Positions 24,501-34,141 of a stretch of 64,000 bases of DNA are shown here, one piece after another. A program made the position numbers and the translations under genes. Each line of letters opens with the position of its first letter. Within the stretch, counting starts at the first letter, position 1. Source of the stretch: Eleginops maclovinus (lineage: Eukaryota > Chordata > Actinopteri > Perciformes > Eleginopidae); the NCBI RefSeq assembly GCF_036324505.1, contig NC_086365.1, positions 7,002,655 through 7,066,654 of the forward strand, given 5' to 3'. The notes below the pieces were generated by a model. It did no database searches. It was given only the letters and a program-made list of their open reading frames with translations, and was not told the DNA's origin.

Positions 24501-25854
24501 AAGGAGCGGAAAGTTTACGACTGGGGGGAAATTGCACCGACATCAAAGCCTTGGCATTGTTTAAATGGTGGAACAGAGTGATTTTCAATTGATGAACGTT
24601 CCGGGGTCTCTGTGTGATGCTACGTTTTTTTGTGAGACTTGGTTTGTGATGTTGGGGATGTGTGGCCCTCATGACGCATCAACACTGCATTTGATTTGTT
24701 TTATAGCTGAAAAAATACCTGCAATGTGAAAACAAAAGGTACTTTTAGAAACTGTCAGATTGAAGTTATTCCTTTTTATTTTCCAATGATTCAAAGTGTC
24801 AGTGCCTAAAAATCCTGGTTCTATCAGTGAACACTTCAGTTGCTCATTATTCAACAAGTAAATTGTACTTCTTTTAACTTCGCATCATTTCTATCTCTGA
24901 AACAAGTCTCATATATTCCACTATTAGTAACACTCAAGTCATTTTATTAAGAAACAAAACGCTGTCTATTATATATACCTTATTACGTCACGTAAATACA
25001 GCATAAAGCCTGTAGCACACACTGGGTAGTCCATAGTTGCGGCCCTGTGCAGATCCTTAGCTTAGTGGAATCACTCTGAAGTTACGAGGTTAAAACGAGG
25101 TGAGTTATAGCTATATAGTCAAAACATTGCAGACCCTTTCTCATCCATAGAGGACCAGCCTCAAAGCCCAATGCTGAATTCTTAAGCCAAAGAAATGTCA
25201 AAATTTCCATGTTGTCACACACAGAGAGACAGGCACTGGCTGAATTTCACGCTCATGTGTTTGAAGTGCACCCCCCTTGAGAGAGAAGATGGCCTTCACG
25301 CTATCTTTCATTACCTTTTTATTCTTGGTGACGATGTAAGCGAAGTGAGGAGAAACCAGTGAAAGTGTTGAATCTTATGATCCCAAACTAATATCGAGGT
25401 AAGAAAATGCAGAACATTTGTAATTAGGCTTCATCATGTGCCTCTTGAATGAATGGTACTAAGGTACTACTCAATAGATTGGACTGCTCTAACAACAAAA
25501 ACGAATTACACATTTGCATAAAATGACACCCTACTGTCTGAAAATGAATAGAGTTTACAAAACAGTGCAGTAAAGGGACTAAAGAGAACTCCACTCAAAT
25601 CACTCTTTGTTCCCTTAAATGATTTGTTATGGTATATTTCCATATCAGGCCCCAAAAAACAAAAGATCAGCTGTGTTTTTGCTGCACTGATGAGGCGTTT
25701 GTTTGAGAGGATTGGAAAATTGGGTAAAGACAACACACCATGAAATGTCATCGCGTCAGGCAAGCACTCTGCAGTGGCCAAAACATAAAATGCCCCGTCT
25801 TCCTTTAATTCACCATAAAATGATTTTCCTCCTCCCCCGCCTTTGTAGAGTGTC
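21561..25854. other. Non-coding stretch, no gene seen
   Basis: No exon, RNA gene or clear transposon. The block about 23445-23645 (GTAATATATGCGTACAGATG, TAATGATGCACAGG, TTAATGGTTTGATGG) has the repeat-free regulatory texture noted elsewhere but is weaker. Confidence 0.5.
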
Positions 25855-26060
25855 CACTGAGGTTGGCGGCCAATGGTTCCGCAAATATTCATTAGGCGTA
25901 ATACAAAATCAGAGCCATTCACTGCCACCGGTCACCTTATGCCCTATCAATTTTAATGCATGGCATATCCGTAATTCATTCTGCTGCAGTAATGGGATGG
26001 CACCACTGTTGTAGTGGCAACCTTCAATAACTGCAACTCCAATAATGGACTGAACCCCCT
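25855..26060. other. Candidate conserved non-coding element
   Basis: Contains GCGGCCAATGG (CCAAT box type), ATATTCATTAGGCGTAATAC, TCAATTTTAATGCATGGC and CGTAATTCATTCTGC within 150 bases, a run of homeodomain-like cores without repeats. A 140-codon minus-strand frame ends nearby but shows no protein family. Confidence 0.35.
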
Positions 26061-26599
26061 TTCATCCTCAGCATGCCTCGCACCTACATCAATGGTAATG
26101 ATTTTCCTTCATCAAAGCGTGAAAATACTATATCCAGGCCGTGCATTTCTCTCCACAGTCATTAAGTCTGCCTCAGACCAACCTGAAAATCTTCTTTGTA
26201 CTTCTGCCTCGCATATTTCTGATTATAAGAAGGCATGTGCAGTGTGGGATGCATTCAAATGGAGTTCAGACGGTGCAAGGTCATATTTTCAGTCAGCTTC
26301 TGTGGCTCATTTCAGTTATGACCTATCTGGTCTACTCTACCTTTTTAGTAATCAGTATATTTTTCAAGTGTAAAATGTCCCTGTAGATAGATGCTACTGT
26401 TATATAAAATAACAATACCATACTTTATGAACTGACCACCTTTTGCTTAGTACATCAAGATTTAACATAAAAACTGAAACCTTCAAACACTAAATAAAAG
26501 AACCAGCAACTAAACAAACTTTAAAACAAAGATATTAAAACACGCGAGACATAAATAAATGTCATATTCATAATAATAATATATTTATATTTAAAGAGA
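26061..26599. other. Non-coding stretch, possibly including the LINE 3' UTR
   Basis: The A-rich 26450-26600 part lies directly beyond the 3' end of the decayed LINE on its right and may be its 3' UTR or tail. No gene seen. Confidence 0.4.
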
Positions 26600-27310
26600 A
26601 AAAACATAATTAAAACATCACACTTAAAGAATATAAAACACATTATTTACAGATTGAAAGCGGGGCTGTAAAGATGTGTTTTGATTTGTGAAAGTGGTGA
26701 GATCAGCGCAGTCACGGATATAGTTGGGGTGTGAGTTTCTAGAGGGAGGGGGCAGCGACGGAGAAGGCTCTGCCCCCCCAGGTTCGGTGCGTGGTCCTGT
26801 GATGGTTGGTGTCTGAGGAGTGGAAGCTGCCTGAAGGAGTTTGCTGTTGGAGCTGGTCAGTGAGGTAGGAGGGGGCCTGGTGATGGAGGGTTTTGTAGGT
26901 GAGGAGAAGGATCTTGAAATGGATGCGTTTTGGGACGGGGAGCCAGAGGAGGACAGGGGTGATGTGGTCACAGGAGCAGGTGTGGATGTGGGTGAGGAAC
27001 CGGCGGCCGAGTTCTGAACACACTGGAGTTTATTGAGGAGTCTGGATGGTGTAGCATAGAGGATGCTGTTGCAGTAGTCAAATCTGGATTAGATGAAACC
27101 ATGGAGGAGGGTTTCAGAAGCAGAGAAGGAGAGTGATGGGCGCAGACAGAATATATTTTTGAGATGGAAGAAGGCAGGTTTGGTGAAGTGCTTGATATGG
27201 TTTTCAAAGGAGAGGTTGCTGTCGAAAATGACTCTGAGGCTGCGGATGTTTTAGGAGGGAGACAGAGAGGAATTGTCGAGGTTAAGTTAGCGTCTGAATA
27301 TTGCTATTGG
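26600..27310 (-). pseudogene. Decayed LINE reverse transcriptase C-terminus (L2-type)
   Basis: On the minus strand, pieces of the C-terminal region of a fish L2/CR1-group reverse transcriptase can be followed across at least two frames. The N-terminal piece (27250-27030) reads VIFDSNLSFENHIKHF, then SRFDYCNSILYATPSRLLNK with an in-frame stop just before SRFDYC. The next piece (27023-26739) includes DHITPVLLWLPVPKRIHFK, LLTYKTLHHQAPSYLTDQL and GGRAFSVAAPSL. A shifted frame then gives YIRDCADLTTFTNQ near 26690. The polymerase palm motif is absent, so this is a 5'-truncated copy with frameshifts and a stop. It lies about 370 bases left of the LTR element and is unrelated to it. Confidence 0.8.
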
Positions 27311-27677
27311 CCTTCAAAATCAACTCCTGGTCAAGTAAAAAAAAAACTGTAATTGTTATAAATAATATAAGAGTCATTGTTTATCCAGTTGTACCAAGAG
27401 TGCAGAATCAATTACTTAAAGATTGAAAACAAAAAAAATCCCTATTTTTACAAAATAGTCCATAAATGTTTATCTTTTATGGTTTAAGACTCTGCAGAGA
27501 TTAATGTCATTTGCTGGCTTGTCAGGTCCATTATGCCTCAGTTGTCAGAGAAATTGAGGTCCTGCCAAATGTGCTAAGGGAAGAAATGGAAGATAGAGTG
27601 TTCATGAGCAGGTGATGATGAATTACGTGGCAGAGGGTTTGATTAGCTTTTTATCTGCTCACGGGACTCTTGGGGAT
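27311..27677. other. Non-coding flank left of the LTR element
   Basis: Ordinary AT-rich sequence ending in the target duplication GGGAT (27673-27677). No gene seen. Confidence 0.6.
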
Positions 27678-27987
27678 TGTGAGCAGGATCGCTCAGGTTG
27701 AAGGCAAGAGACGGAAGGGTTCGGGGTTGGGCAAAAATAATAGCGTTTATTTCGTAAGAAACGTGCAAACAAAAGACAGCTCCCCGGCACTTCCAGGACG
27801 GGCAAGGCCAGGACGGGGTGTGGCGGCTTCCCAGGACCCAGCCTACTGCAAGACAGACCAGAACCAGGTTACCAACATGCTTTATATTAAATGACTGATT
27901 ACCTGATTCTGATCAGCTGTCTGGTCTCCGGCCGAGCCACTCCCCTCACCCCAGCAGCCGGCGCTCTAACCACACCCGGCTGCCACA
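27678..27987 (-). repeat. 3' LTR (310 bp)
   Basis: Direct repeat of 29568-29868. By eye the two LTRs differ at five substitutions and two small indels (6 and 3 bases longer here). In the minus orientation a TATA-like TATAAA lies at 27886-27881 and an AATAAA polyadenylation signal at 27751-27746, giving a plausible U3-R-U5 order. A purine-rich GGCGGTGGGGGTA (about 28000-27988) abuts it as the polypurine tract. Confidence 0.9.
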
Positions 27988-28695
27988 TACCCCCACCGCC
28001 CGACTCAGGCCGGGATCCCGCCGGCCGAAAGCTGACGACCCCCCCCCCCCCCCCTCCGCCGAGCGGGAGAGGAAATCAGCCACGACCATCCGGTTACCCG
28101 GCCTGTGGATCACCTTGAAGTTGAAAGCGGATCGATGATCGAAAGCGTGCTGAAGGGTCCTGTCCCTAGACTGTTCGAGGGGGAAATCCTCAACCGGGAA
28201 CACTGGCGGGGGCAGAGGGGCCTCCCCGGCACCCTCCGGGGGTAGAGGGACCTCCCTGGCCCCCTCCGTGTCTGTTCCCCCTTCGTCGCCGTCAGCCGCT
28301 TCCGATTCGCCACTAAACACAGCACACAACTCACATTTCCCTGACTCCCGTGAACGCACCCCCATAGCCCCCGCTAGCTTAGCAAACCCCTGCCAATTTG
28401 TTCCCAAGATCAGAGGGTGCGTGATGCGAGTACTAACTCCAACCCTGACTCTATGCTTTTTACCCCTAAAAGATATTTCCAGAGTCACCTCCGGGTACTG
28501 GTGAATATCCCCATGCACACACCTCACCTTCACCCACGATGCTTCAACCAATGCCCCCGGCCGAACCAAGCGCTGATGGATCATCGTCTGATTACAGCCC
28601 GTGTCCATCAGAGCCTGGTGGGTACCCCGCTGTATACATACCGGTATACAGTACATCCCTTCTAAACCGGGGGGGGCAACTGGCGGTCCCTGCAA
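27946..28695 (-). pseudogene. Deleted pol: aspartic protease joined to RNase H tail
   Basis: An open frame of about 250 codons, with first ATG at about codon 14 (GMYCIPV). It starts as a retropepsin: the active-site motif LMDTGCNQT has its DTG at 28605-28597, and HPLILGTNW is the later flap/strand motif. A Pro/Glu-rich linker leads to EDFPLEQSRDRTLQHAFD. The next residues, RSAFNFKVIHRPGNRMVVAD and FLSR, are the C-terminal end of a Ty3/gypsy RNase H. Integrase, reverse transcriptase and most of RNase H are gone, apparently in one deletion at about 28127-28140, where CGATC is repeated. The reading then runs through the C16/G16 tract into the 3' LTR, where it stops. Protease activity alone is conceivable, but not transposition. 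Confidence 0.8.
28039..28054. repeat. C16 homopolymer inside the LTR element
   Basis: A run of 16 C lies in the pol 3' end just before the polypurine tract. It is prone to slippage and sequencing error, and its length decides the frame in which the pol remnant enters the LTR. Confidence 0.9.
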
Positions 28696-28699
28696 CCCG

Positions 28700-29529
28700 G
28701 ACCAACTGTCCGATCTCCATCATGGGACACTCCCGCCGGAAGTGGCCGGGCTGCCCGCACCGCCAGCATTCTGGTCGTGGGTTGAGGGGAAGGCGGTGCA
28801 GCGGCTGCTGTCAGGAACCTCTTCCTCGGGGCTGAGACGGGTCGGCCCGCGGGGCCGACAGGTTGTCTGGTCTCCTCCTTCATGCTCCGCCGGGGAAGCG
28901 AAAGGTGGTCCTCTACGAGGACGACGGCTGCCTCCAGGCTGGCAGGGCGGTGACACTGGACCCAATTCGCCGTTGACTATGGCAGCCCGGCGACAAACTG
29001 CTCCAGTGCCACCTGCTCTATGACGTCCTCGGCAGAGCGCATCCCCGGCTGAAGCCAGCGCCTCGCCGCATCGAGGAGCTGCTTCGCGTAGGAGAAGGGG
29101 CGGCCAGCGTCCTTGAAGGGAAGGGCCCTGAACCGGCGGCGGTGTCCCTCTGGCGTGCTGCCGAGCCAGTCCAGGATGGCCCTCCGCAGCTGCTTGTACT
29201 CATGTCGATCGGACAGCACAGCCCACTCCTCCTCCGGCCACCCGCACGCCGCCGCAGTGCCCTCAATATGTCCAGATATGCCTCTGGGTCGTTGTCGGCT
29301 GACATCTTCTGGAGGGCAATCTGCGGCGGCCGGGCGGGGTTGGTCACCGGCTCGGCCTCCCTGGGGGGCCGGACGCTGCAGCAGCTCCCGCAGGAGAGCA
29401 CGGTCCTCACGCTGGCTGGAGGCGATTTTGAGGAGAGCCTCGCTCTGCTGACGTTGCGAGAGTGGTGCTCTCCTGCATGATGGCGAGACGCTGCAGGGCC
29501 TGGCCCAGCGGGCTTTCTCCTTCTGTCAT
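28700..29529 (-). pseudogene. Broken gag gene with SCAN-like capsid segment and CCHC zinc knuckle
   Basis: The frame opens at ATG 29529 (MTEGESPLGQAL) and shifts after about 24 codons. A segment KMSADNDPEAYLDI in a second frame (within 29400-29290) is the start of the SCAN-like capsid region. Its continuation is in a third frame (29219-28980): HEYKQLRRAILDWLG, GRPFSYAKQLLDAARRW and VALEQFVAGLP. That segment ends in a TAG, beyond which NWVQCHRPASLEAAV follows in the same frame. A CX2CX4HX4C knuckle (CWRCGQPGHFRREC, 28768-28727) lies in yet another frame. The gene therefore carries at least three frame changes and one stop and cannot make a full capsid protein. The SCAN link follows the known origin of vertebrate SCAN domains from Gmr1-like gag. 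Confidence 0.75.
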
Positions 29530-29548
29530 CTGAGGGTCCAGGGTTGAA

Positions 29549-29566
29549 GTCCCTGTTCAGGTGCCA
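29549..29566 (-). promoter_or_regulatory. Primer binding site, tRNA-Lys type
   Basis: Reads TGGCACCTGAACAGGGAC on the minus strand, one base inside the 5' LTR. It matches 16 of 18 bases of the well-known lysine-tRNA(UUU) primer site TGGCGCCCGAACAGGGAC. The two differences are CG to CA and CG to TG, as expected from CpG deamination. Confidence 0.8.
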
Positions 29567-29567
29567 C

Positions 29568-29868
29568 TGTGAGCAGGATCGCTCAGGTTGAAGGCAAGAG
29601 ATGGAAGGGTTCGGGGTTGGGCAAAAATAATAGCAGTTATTTCGTAAGAAACGTGCAAACAAAAGACAGCTCCCCGGCACTTCCAGGACAGGCAAGGCCA
29701 GGACGGGGTGTGTCGGCTTCCCAGGACCCAGCCTACTGCAAGACAGACCAGGTTACCAACATGCTTTATATTAAATGACTGATTACCTGATTCTGATCAG
29801 TCTGGTCTCCGGCCGAGCCACTCCCCTCACCCCAGCAGCCGGCGCTCTAACCACACCCGGCTGCCACA
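29568..29868 (-). repeat. 5' LTR (301 bp)
   Basis: It has the same termini as the left LTR and is followed by the target duplication GGGAT. TATAAA lies at 29770-29765 on the minus strand. The position matching the AATAAA of the other LTR reads AATAAC here (29641-29636). Confidence 0.9.
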
Positions 29869-30741
29869 GGGATGTTCTGAGATTGATGGGCTGCGGAGAG
29901 CTAACATGCTGTTGTTTATTTGGACGGTGCATACTTGGCTACAGTGAAGTGTGCCTCAGAGAGAGGACCAGCAAAGGCTAACCTGATAGTACGCATTCAA
30001 CAGCCCTTTAGTCTCAAATATCTGGGTTATTTTAGTTATTTAGGTAAGCTATAAAACCATAAGATGTGAACATATAAGGAGCAGTTTTGTGTTTCCTTTG
30101 CTAATCCCAGTATGCTCACCTGGAAAGGGCATGGGAGTGTCTTAGCGGTGTACATTTATGTTGTGATTATCCAAAAATCGATGCACAAGAACATTATTGA
30201 TCTTCCGCATTTAGTCCCATAACGTACAGCTGTTATCTCTGCTGCGATATAGGGAAGCACTTAAACAAGGCCATCGATTTCCTTCAAGGTCACCTTGAGA
30301 AACACAGCCTTCATGAAAAAAGAAAAAAAGCTTTATGATACAAGATGATGATGGAAAGCAGGTTAAAGATACACTGTAGGGAAAATGATTGCCGTTGAAT
30401 ACCTAAAGCTTATTTACAGTGAGCCAGAAATAATTTAAAGATAATCACATTTGAATAACAAGCCTTGAAAGAAAATATTGGCAAAAAAGTCCCTTTGGAA
30501 TAAAAAAAACTGTTGGATGATAGTAATTATGCGTACGAACATACATTTTAGACACATAGTCATTCTTAAAGGATAAACATTAATTACTTGGCATGAGTTC
30601 ATACTTAGCCTGTAATGAACACTGTGCCTTTTGACTACATGCTTAATCATGTCATTTACATAAGTGACAAACATGGGTCTAACATACATATTTAATTATG
30701 GAAAATGATTCTGTTTGAATGAATCTATGAAACGATACATA
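29869..30741. other. Non-coding stretch, no gene seen
   Basis: AT-rich flank of the LTR element; nothing recognised. Confidence 0.6.
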
Positions 30742-30967
30742 CAGCTCTGGAAACAATTAAGAGACCACTTCAGTATTACCAGTTTCTCCAGGTTTATAGA
30801 TATGTCTTTGAGACATTATTATTTGTATTTTTTATTGTATTCTATAAACTACTGACAACATTTCTATGTGTTGATGAATTCAACAAAGACTGGAATGGCT
30901 GCCACACTTGTAGAGACCGAGATTCAAGACAAATTTGGAGTGGTCTCTTAATTTTTTTTTGGAGCTG
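30742..30967. mobile_element. Mariner/Tc1-type MITE (about 226 bp)
   Basis: Inverted ends CAGCTCTGGAAACAATTAAG and, read inward from the right, CAGCTCCAAAAAAAAAATTAAG both continue into AGAGACCAC. The left end is preceded by TA (30740-30741); the right TA appears decayed to AA. A middle segment GTATTCTATAAACTACTGAC matches my memory of a fish mariner/Tc1 family that carries these ends. No transposase remains, so it is a non-autonomous deletion derivative. Confidence 0.65.
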
Positions 30968-33900
30968 AATGCTCGATTTTTAGGATGTGGAGTGAATATT
31001 TTGCATAATTTACAGATTTCGAAATGGACCCAATGCTCCCAGAAGCCGAATTGGTAGGAATTTCCCTACCTGTTGAGTTCTTTAAAATATAAAGTTTGTA
31101 TTGAACCTAGACCCGATTCATCCAAAAACTAAAATCAAACAATAGTTATGTTATGTATCTTGCAATACCAAATACATTTGTTGAGAGTAATAGTAATCTA
31201 ATAGTCTTATGTCTTTGGGGTTTATTATTCATACACTCTGATTAGAAAGTGGGAGCAGAAAGGAGGTGTAATGTGTTTACATATTTCTGCCTTAGGATAT
31301 GTGTGCATTCACTGCCCCGATTATGTTACTCTAAAGAGCTAAAATCACAAAGGAGAATGAATGCTGGATTTGAAATGTAGCAAAATGGCAGAAGCACCCT
31401 CCACCCTGTGTGTGTGCAGTCTGTCAACATCCATTTCCTTCACTTAGGGCTAACACTCTGTATTGAGCAACAAGCAGGCGCGCTCCCAACAGAAGCCAGA
31501 GCTAAATAACCATGCCTAATAAAGCCTAGTATTTCCGAAATGGCAATCAGTGCATCCTGAGTGTTTGAAACTGTTGGGCTAATCTGCGTTTATTAGTTGG
31601 ATAAGTTAATGGGCAGACCTCATATTTCCTCATAGATTTATGGGATGGGAAAAAAGGGTTGATATGCTGGTGAAGTGGATATGGATTTCACAAAGCCTGA
31701 ATCACAGACACAGAGGAGGGATTATTAACCAATGATCACTTAAAATACACTTTAAAACAAGTTGAAAATATAGTCATATGGTGGCCATACTCTCAATTAC
31801 ATCTCCAACCACACATTTCTTTTTTGGGACAAAAGCATTAGTTTCAGCCCCAGTTGTAGGTGTTGTATTTTAAATAACATAATTAAACTAGTAGCTAACT
31901 TAACAATAATATTCAATTTACTTCTCTTGAGACCGTTCTGCCTTATAGTTTGAGTATAACCAGTTTGTACTGCGTTTGCCTGTTCATTGTTAGTTTATTT
32001 GGCATATTAAGTTATTATTTGTTTTAATAATAGTTTATTTTGTACTTTTCTATATTATGTCGTACTTGTTTCCATGTTTTTTTCTGCTTCAACTTCTTCA
32101 TTTCCCCCCTAGCTTATCTTATCTTAACATGAAAACAGTACACATTAATCACAAAATATAACAGACATTTAAACTGCAAGTGCTTACTACAGCTAAGTTG
32201 GCAGCAGTAGCACGTCTTCCCCGGAGTCGGTGGCCTATGAGTGTGATTCAGCAAAGCTCAACACTGGCATTTATTGAAGCAGTGCATTGAGACTCCCTCG
32301 TAACTGTTGCTTCATGTTTAAATTGGTCATGTTTATCCTGCCTTGTGTGCTTTTCAGTCACGCTGACAATGCCTCTGGCTTCTTCATCGTAGATGTATTT
32401 CAGCCCTGTTGGAGTTTAGTGCCTGCTTAACCTGATAGATGGTCAAACTATTGAACCACCTGCTTCTGAATTGGATGAAAGATTGGATTTTTGTGTCTAT
32501 TTGACCTGGAGCCACTTAGCTACTCACTTGGCTGCATATTGGCCAGTACAGACTTAAAAGCTTTATCTCACTTTAGAAAACTTTAGAATTGACCTCATTT
32601 TAAGAAGACTCTAGCTTGTGCATGCACTTTTTCCGGTTTCAAAGATGGCTTATTTGGTGCATGCAGACGCGTTTAGTGCAGTTAACAATATTCAGTCTGG
32701 CCAGCAGGTGTGTTTGTTCAGCTGCCGTTAATAACTAACATTAAAGATCCCCTGCACTAATGTCTGCCTGACACTCTCTCCTAGCATTTCCCATCACACT
32801 CTTGGATTTATTTGCAGATGCAGTTTTACTGTAGTGTCAGTCTAACTTTAATTGTTTTTAACTAATCCTTCAGTTTTTCCGTCTCAGCTGTTACAGTTTA
32901 ATGTTACACCAGTGCCTTTTTGGTTTCTTTCCTCTACATGGGAAAGATGCTGTCCTAATTACATTTCTGTTTTTAAAATAACTCCTTTCCATTAGGTTGA
33001 AAGCTTCCCAGAAATGTTGCATCAGAACTAAGCTGATTTGTCTGAACATGTGCCCAACTCTTTTCAGAAATCCTTGATAAGAAAGCTATGTAGTCCCTGA
33101 ACTCAACCTTTTAGCGAAGTCATGAAAAAATGCTTCTCCTACTTTCCCAGTCTGTTTGATGAATGTTCTACCATCCTTAATGAGCACCAAGTAGAGCCAT
33201 GTTTCCTTTAGTGTAACCCACTTTCAATTTCCGCTCTTTTTTTTTTGTGACACCACACCAGAGAAGATGTAGTTTTAGGTTAGCATGTAATATGAGCCCA
33301 CCCTCAAAGTGCTCAGTGGCTGATTTGATGTTGAGTGCAACCCATTTTCAAATCTAACCAGCAAAAGCTGCTGCTATGGTTCCTTTCATTGTGCTAAAAC
33401 CGGACCCTTTGACACATCATTTAATAACATAATACAATATTCATCAGGCAGCATGCTGTTGACTAACTCTTGGATAACCACACTGTTAATAATTGAAAAG
33501 TGCAGACCCTCTCAAAGAGAAAAAGCTCTTTTAGGATTTTGTTTTAAAGCAGGGTTAGCAAATATTTCTTAGCCATTAATCTTTGAGGATGGAGGAAAGG
33601 TATCAGCGAAATAAATGAATCAGTCAAAGGAGGCTGGTGGTCAAACCCTTCACTGGTGTTCTGTAATTCTTATGACTGCTGCCCGGGCCTGTCTCCATTT
33701 ATAACCCTTAAAGTCCTTTATGACGTCCGTTCACCTTCTGGGAGAACGTGGGGTGGGGGTGGGGGGTGATATCAGAGATCTGAGGTGCTTCCAGTTCACC
33801 ACAGGCAAGAGTTTTCTCCACCCAGCCCCCTGCTCTCCTTTTGGCTCCAAAAAAGCAGCAGTAAAAGGTCAAAGCATCCTCTGCTGCCTGCTGCGTTATT

Positions 33901-34073
33901 TGCTCTTTCTGCTCGCCAAGATCCCCCGTTGACCTCCAGTCAGATTCCCTTCTTCTCGGGTGAACTCCTGCATGTGAGATTTAAACTGTCAATATGCGTG
34001 GTCACTATATTTAAACAGATATGTTCTAGGTGGATTCGGATGCCTCTGGGCTGTTGACAATCATGGCGCAGTG
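30968..34073. other. Non-coding stretch, no gene seen
   Basis: About 3 kb of AT-rich sequence without exons or clear repeats. A G-rich strand at 33750-33766 (runs of 4, 5 and 6 G) stands out. Confidence 0.55.
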
Positions 34074-34141
34074 GTTCTTCAAATCTGATACAAACGTCCA
34101 AGGAGAAACTGATTGTGGTCAAGGTCACTGTGACCTCAGGT
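34074..34141. repeat. Fragment of a teleost dispersed repeat carrying a palindromic nuclear-receptor site
   Basis: The words CTTCAAATCTGATACAAACG, GAAACTGATT and GTGGTCAAGGTCACTGTGAC in this order resemble a dispersed fish repeat that I recognise from memory. Within it, 34122-34136 reads AGGTCACTGTGACCT, a perfect inverted repeat of the steroid-receptor half site with a 3-base spacer. TCAAGGTCA overlaps it. Confidence 0.5.

Larger units (their letters stand above)
27678..29868 (-). mobile_element. Internally deleted Ty3/gypsy (Gmr1-like) LTR retrotransposon
   Basis: This is a complete insertion on the minus strand: the right-hand LTR (29568-29868) is the 5' LTR and the left-hand one (27678-27987) the 3' LTR. 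Both start TGTG and end CACA, and the element is flanked by GGGAT at 27673-27677 and 29869-29873. Between the LTRs are a lysine-tRNA-type primer site, a broken gag with SCAN-like segment and CCHC knuckle, an aspartic protease, and a short RNase H tail joined directly to it. Integrase and reverse transcriptase are missing. At 2.19 kb it is far shorter than an autonomous element (about 5 kb). The SCAN-like gag, and RNase H as the last domain before the 3' LTR, fit the Gmr1-like group. Confidence 0.85.

Noticed and set aside
26739..27023. Host gene related to zinc or signalling proteins
   Set aside because: The residues match the C-terminal tail of fish L2-type reverse transcriptases, with frameshifts and a stop.
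28601..29023. 140-codon plus-strand frame and neighbours at 28539-29480
   Set aside because: Antisense shadows of the GC-rich gag/pol of the minus-strand LTR element; no domain of their own.
27678..29868. Vertebrate retrovirus
   Set aside because: Gag has a SCAN-like region, there is no envelope, and the protease and RNase H pieces are Ty3/gypsy type.
33750..33766. G-quadruplex
   Set aside because: Only three G runs with one-base spacers; does not meet the four-run rule without splitting a run.
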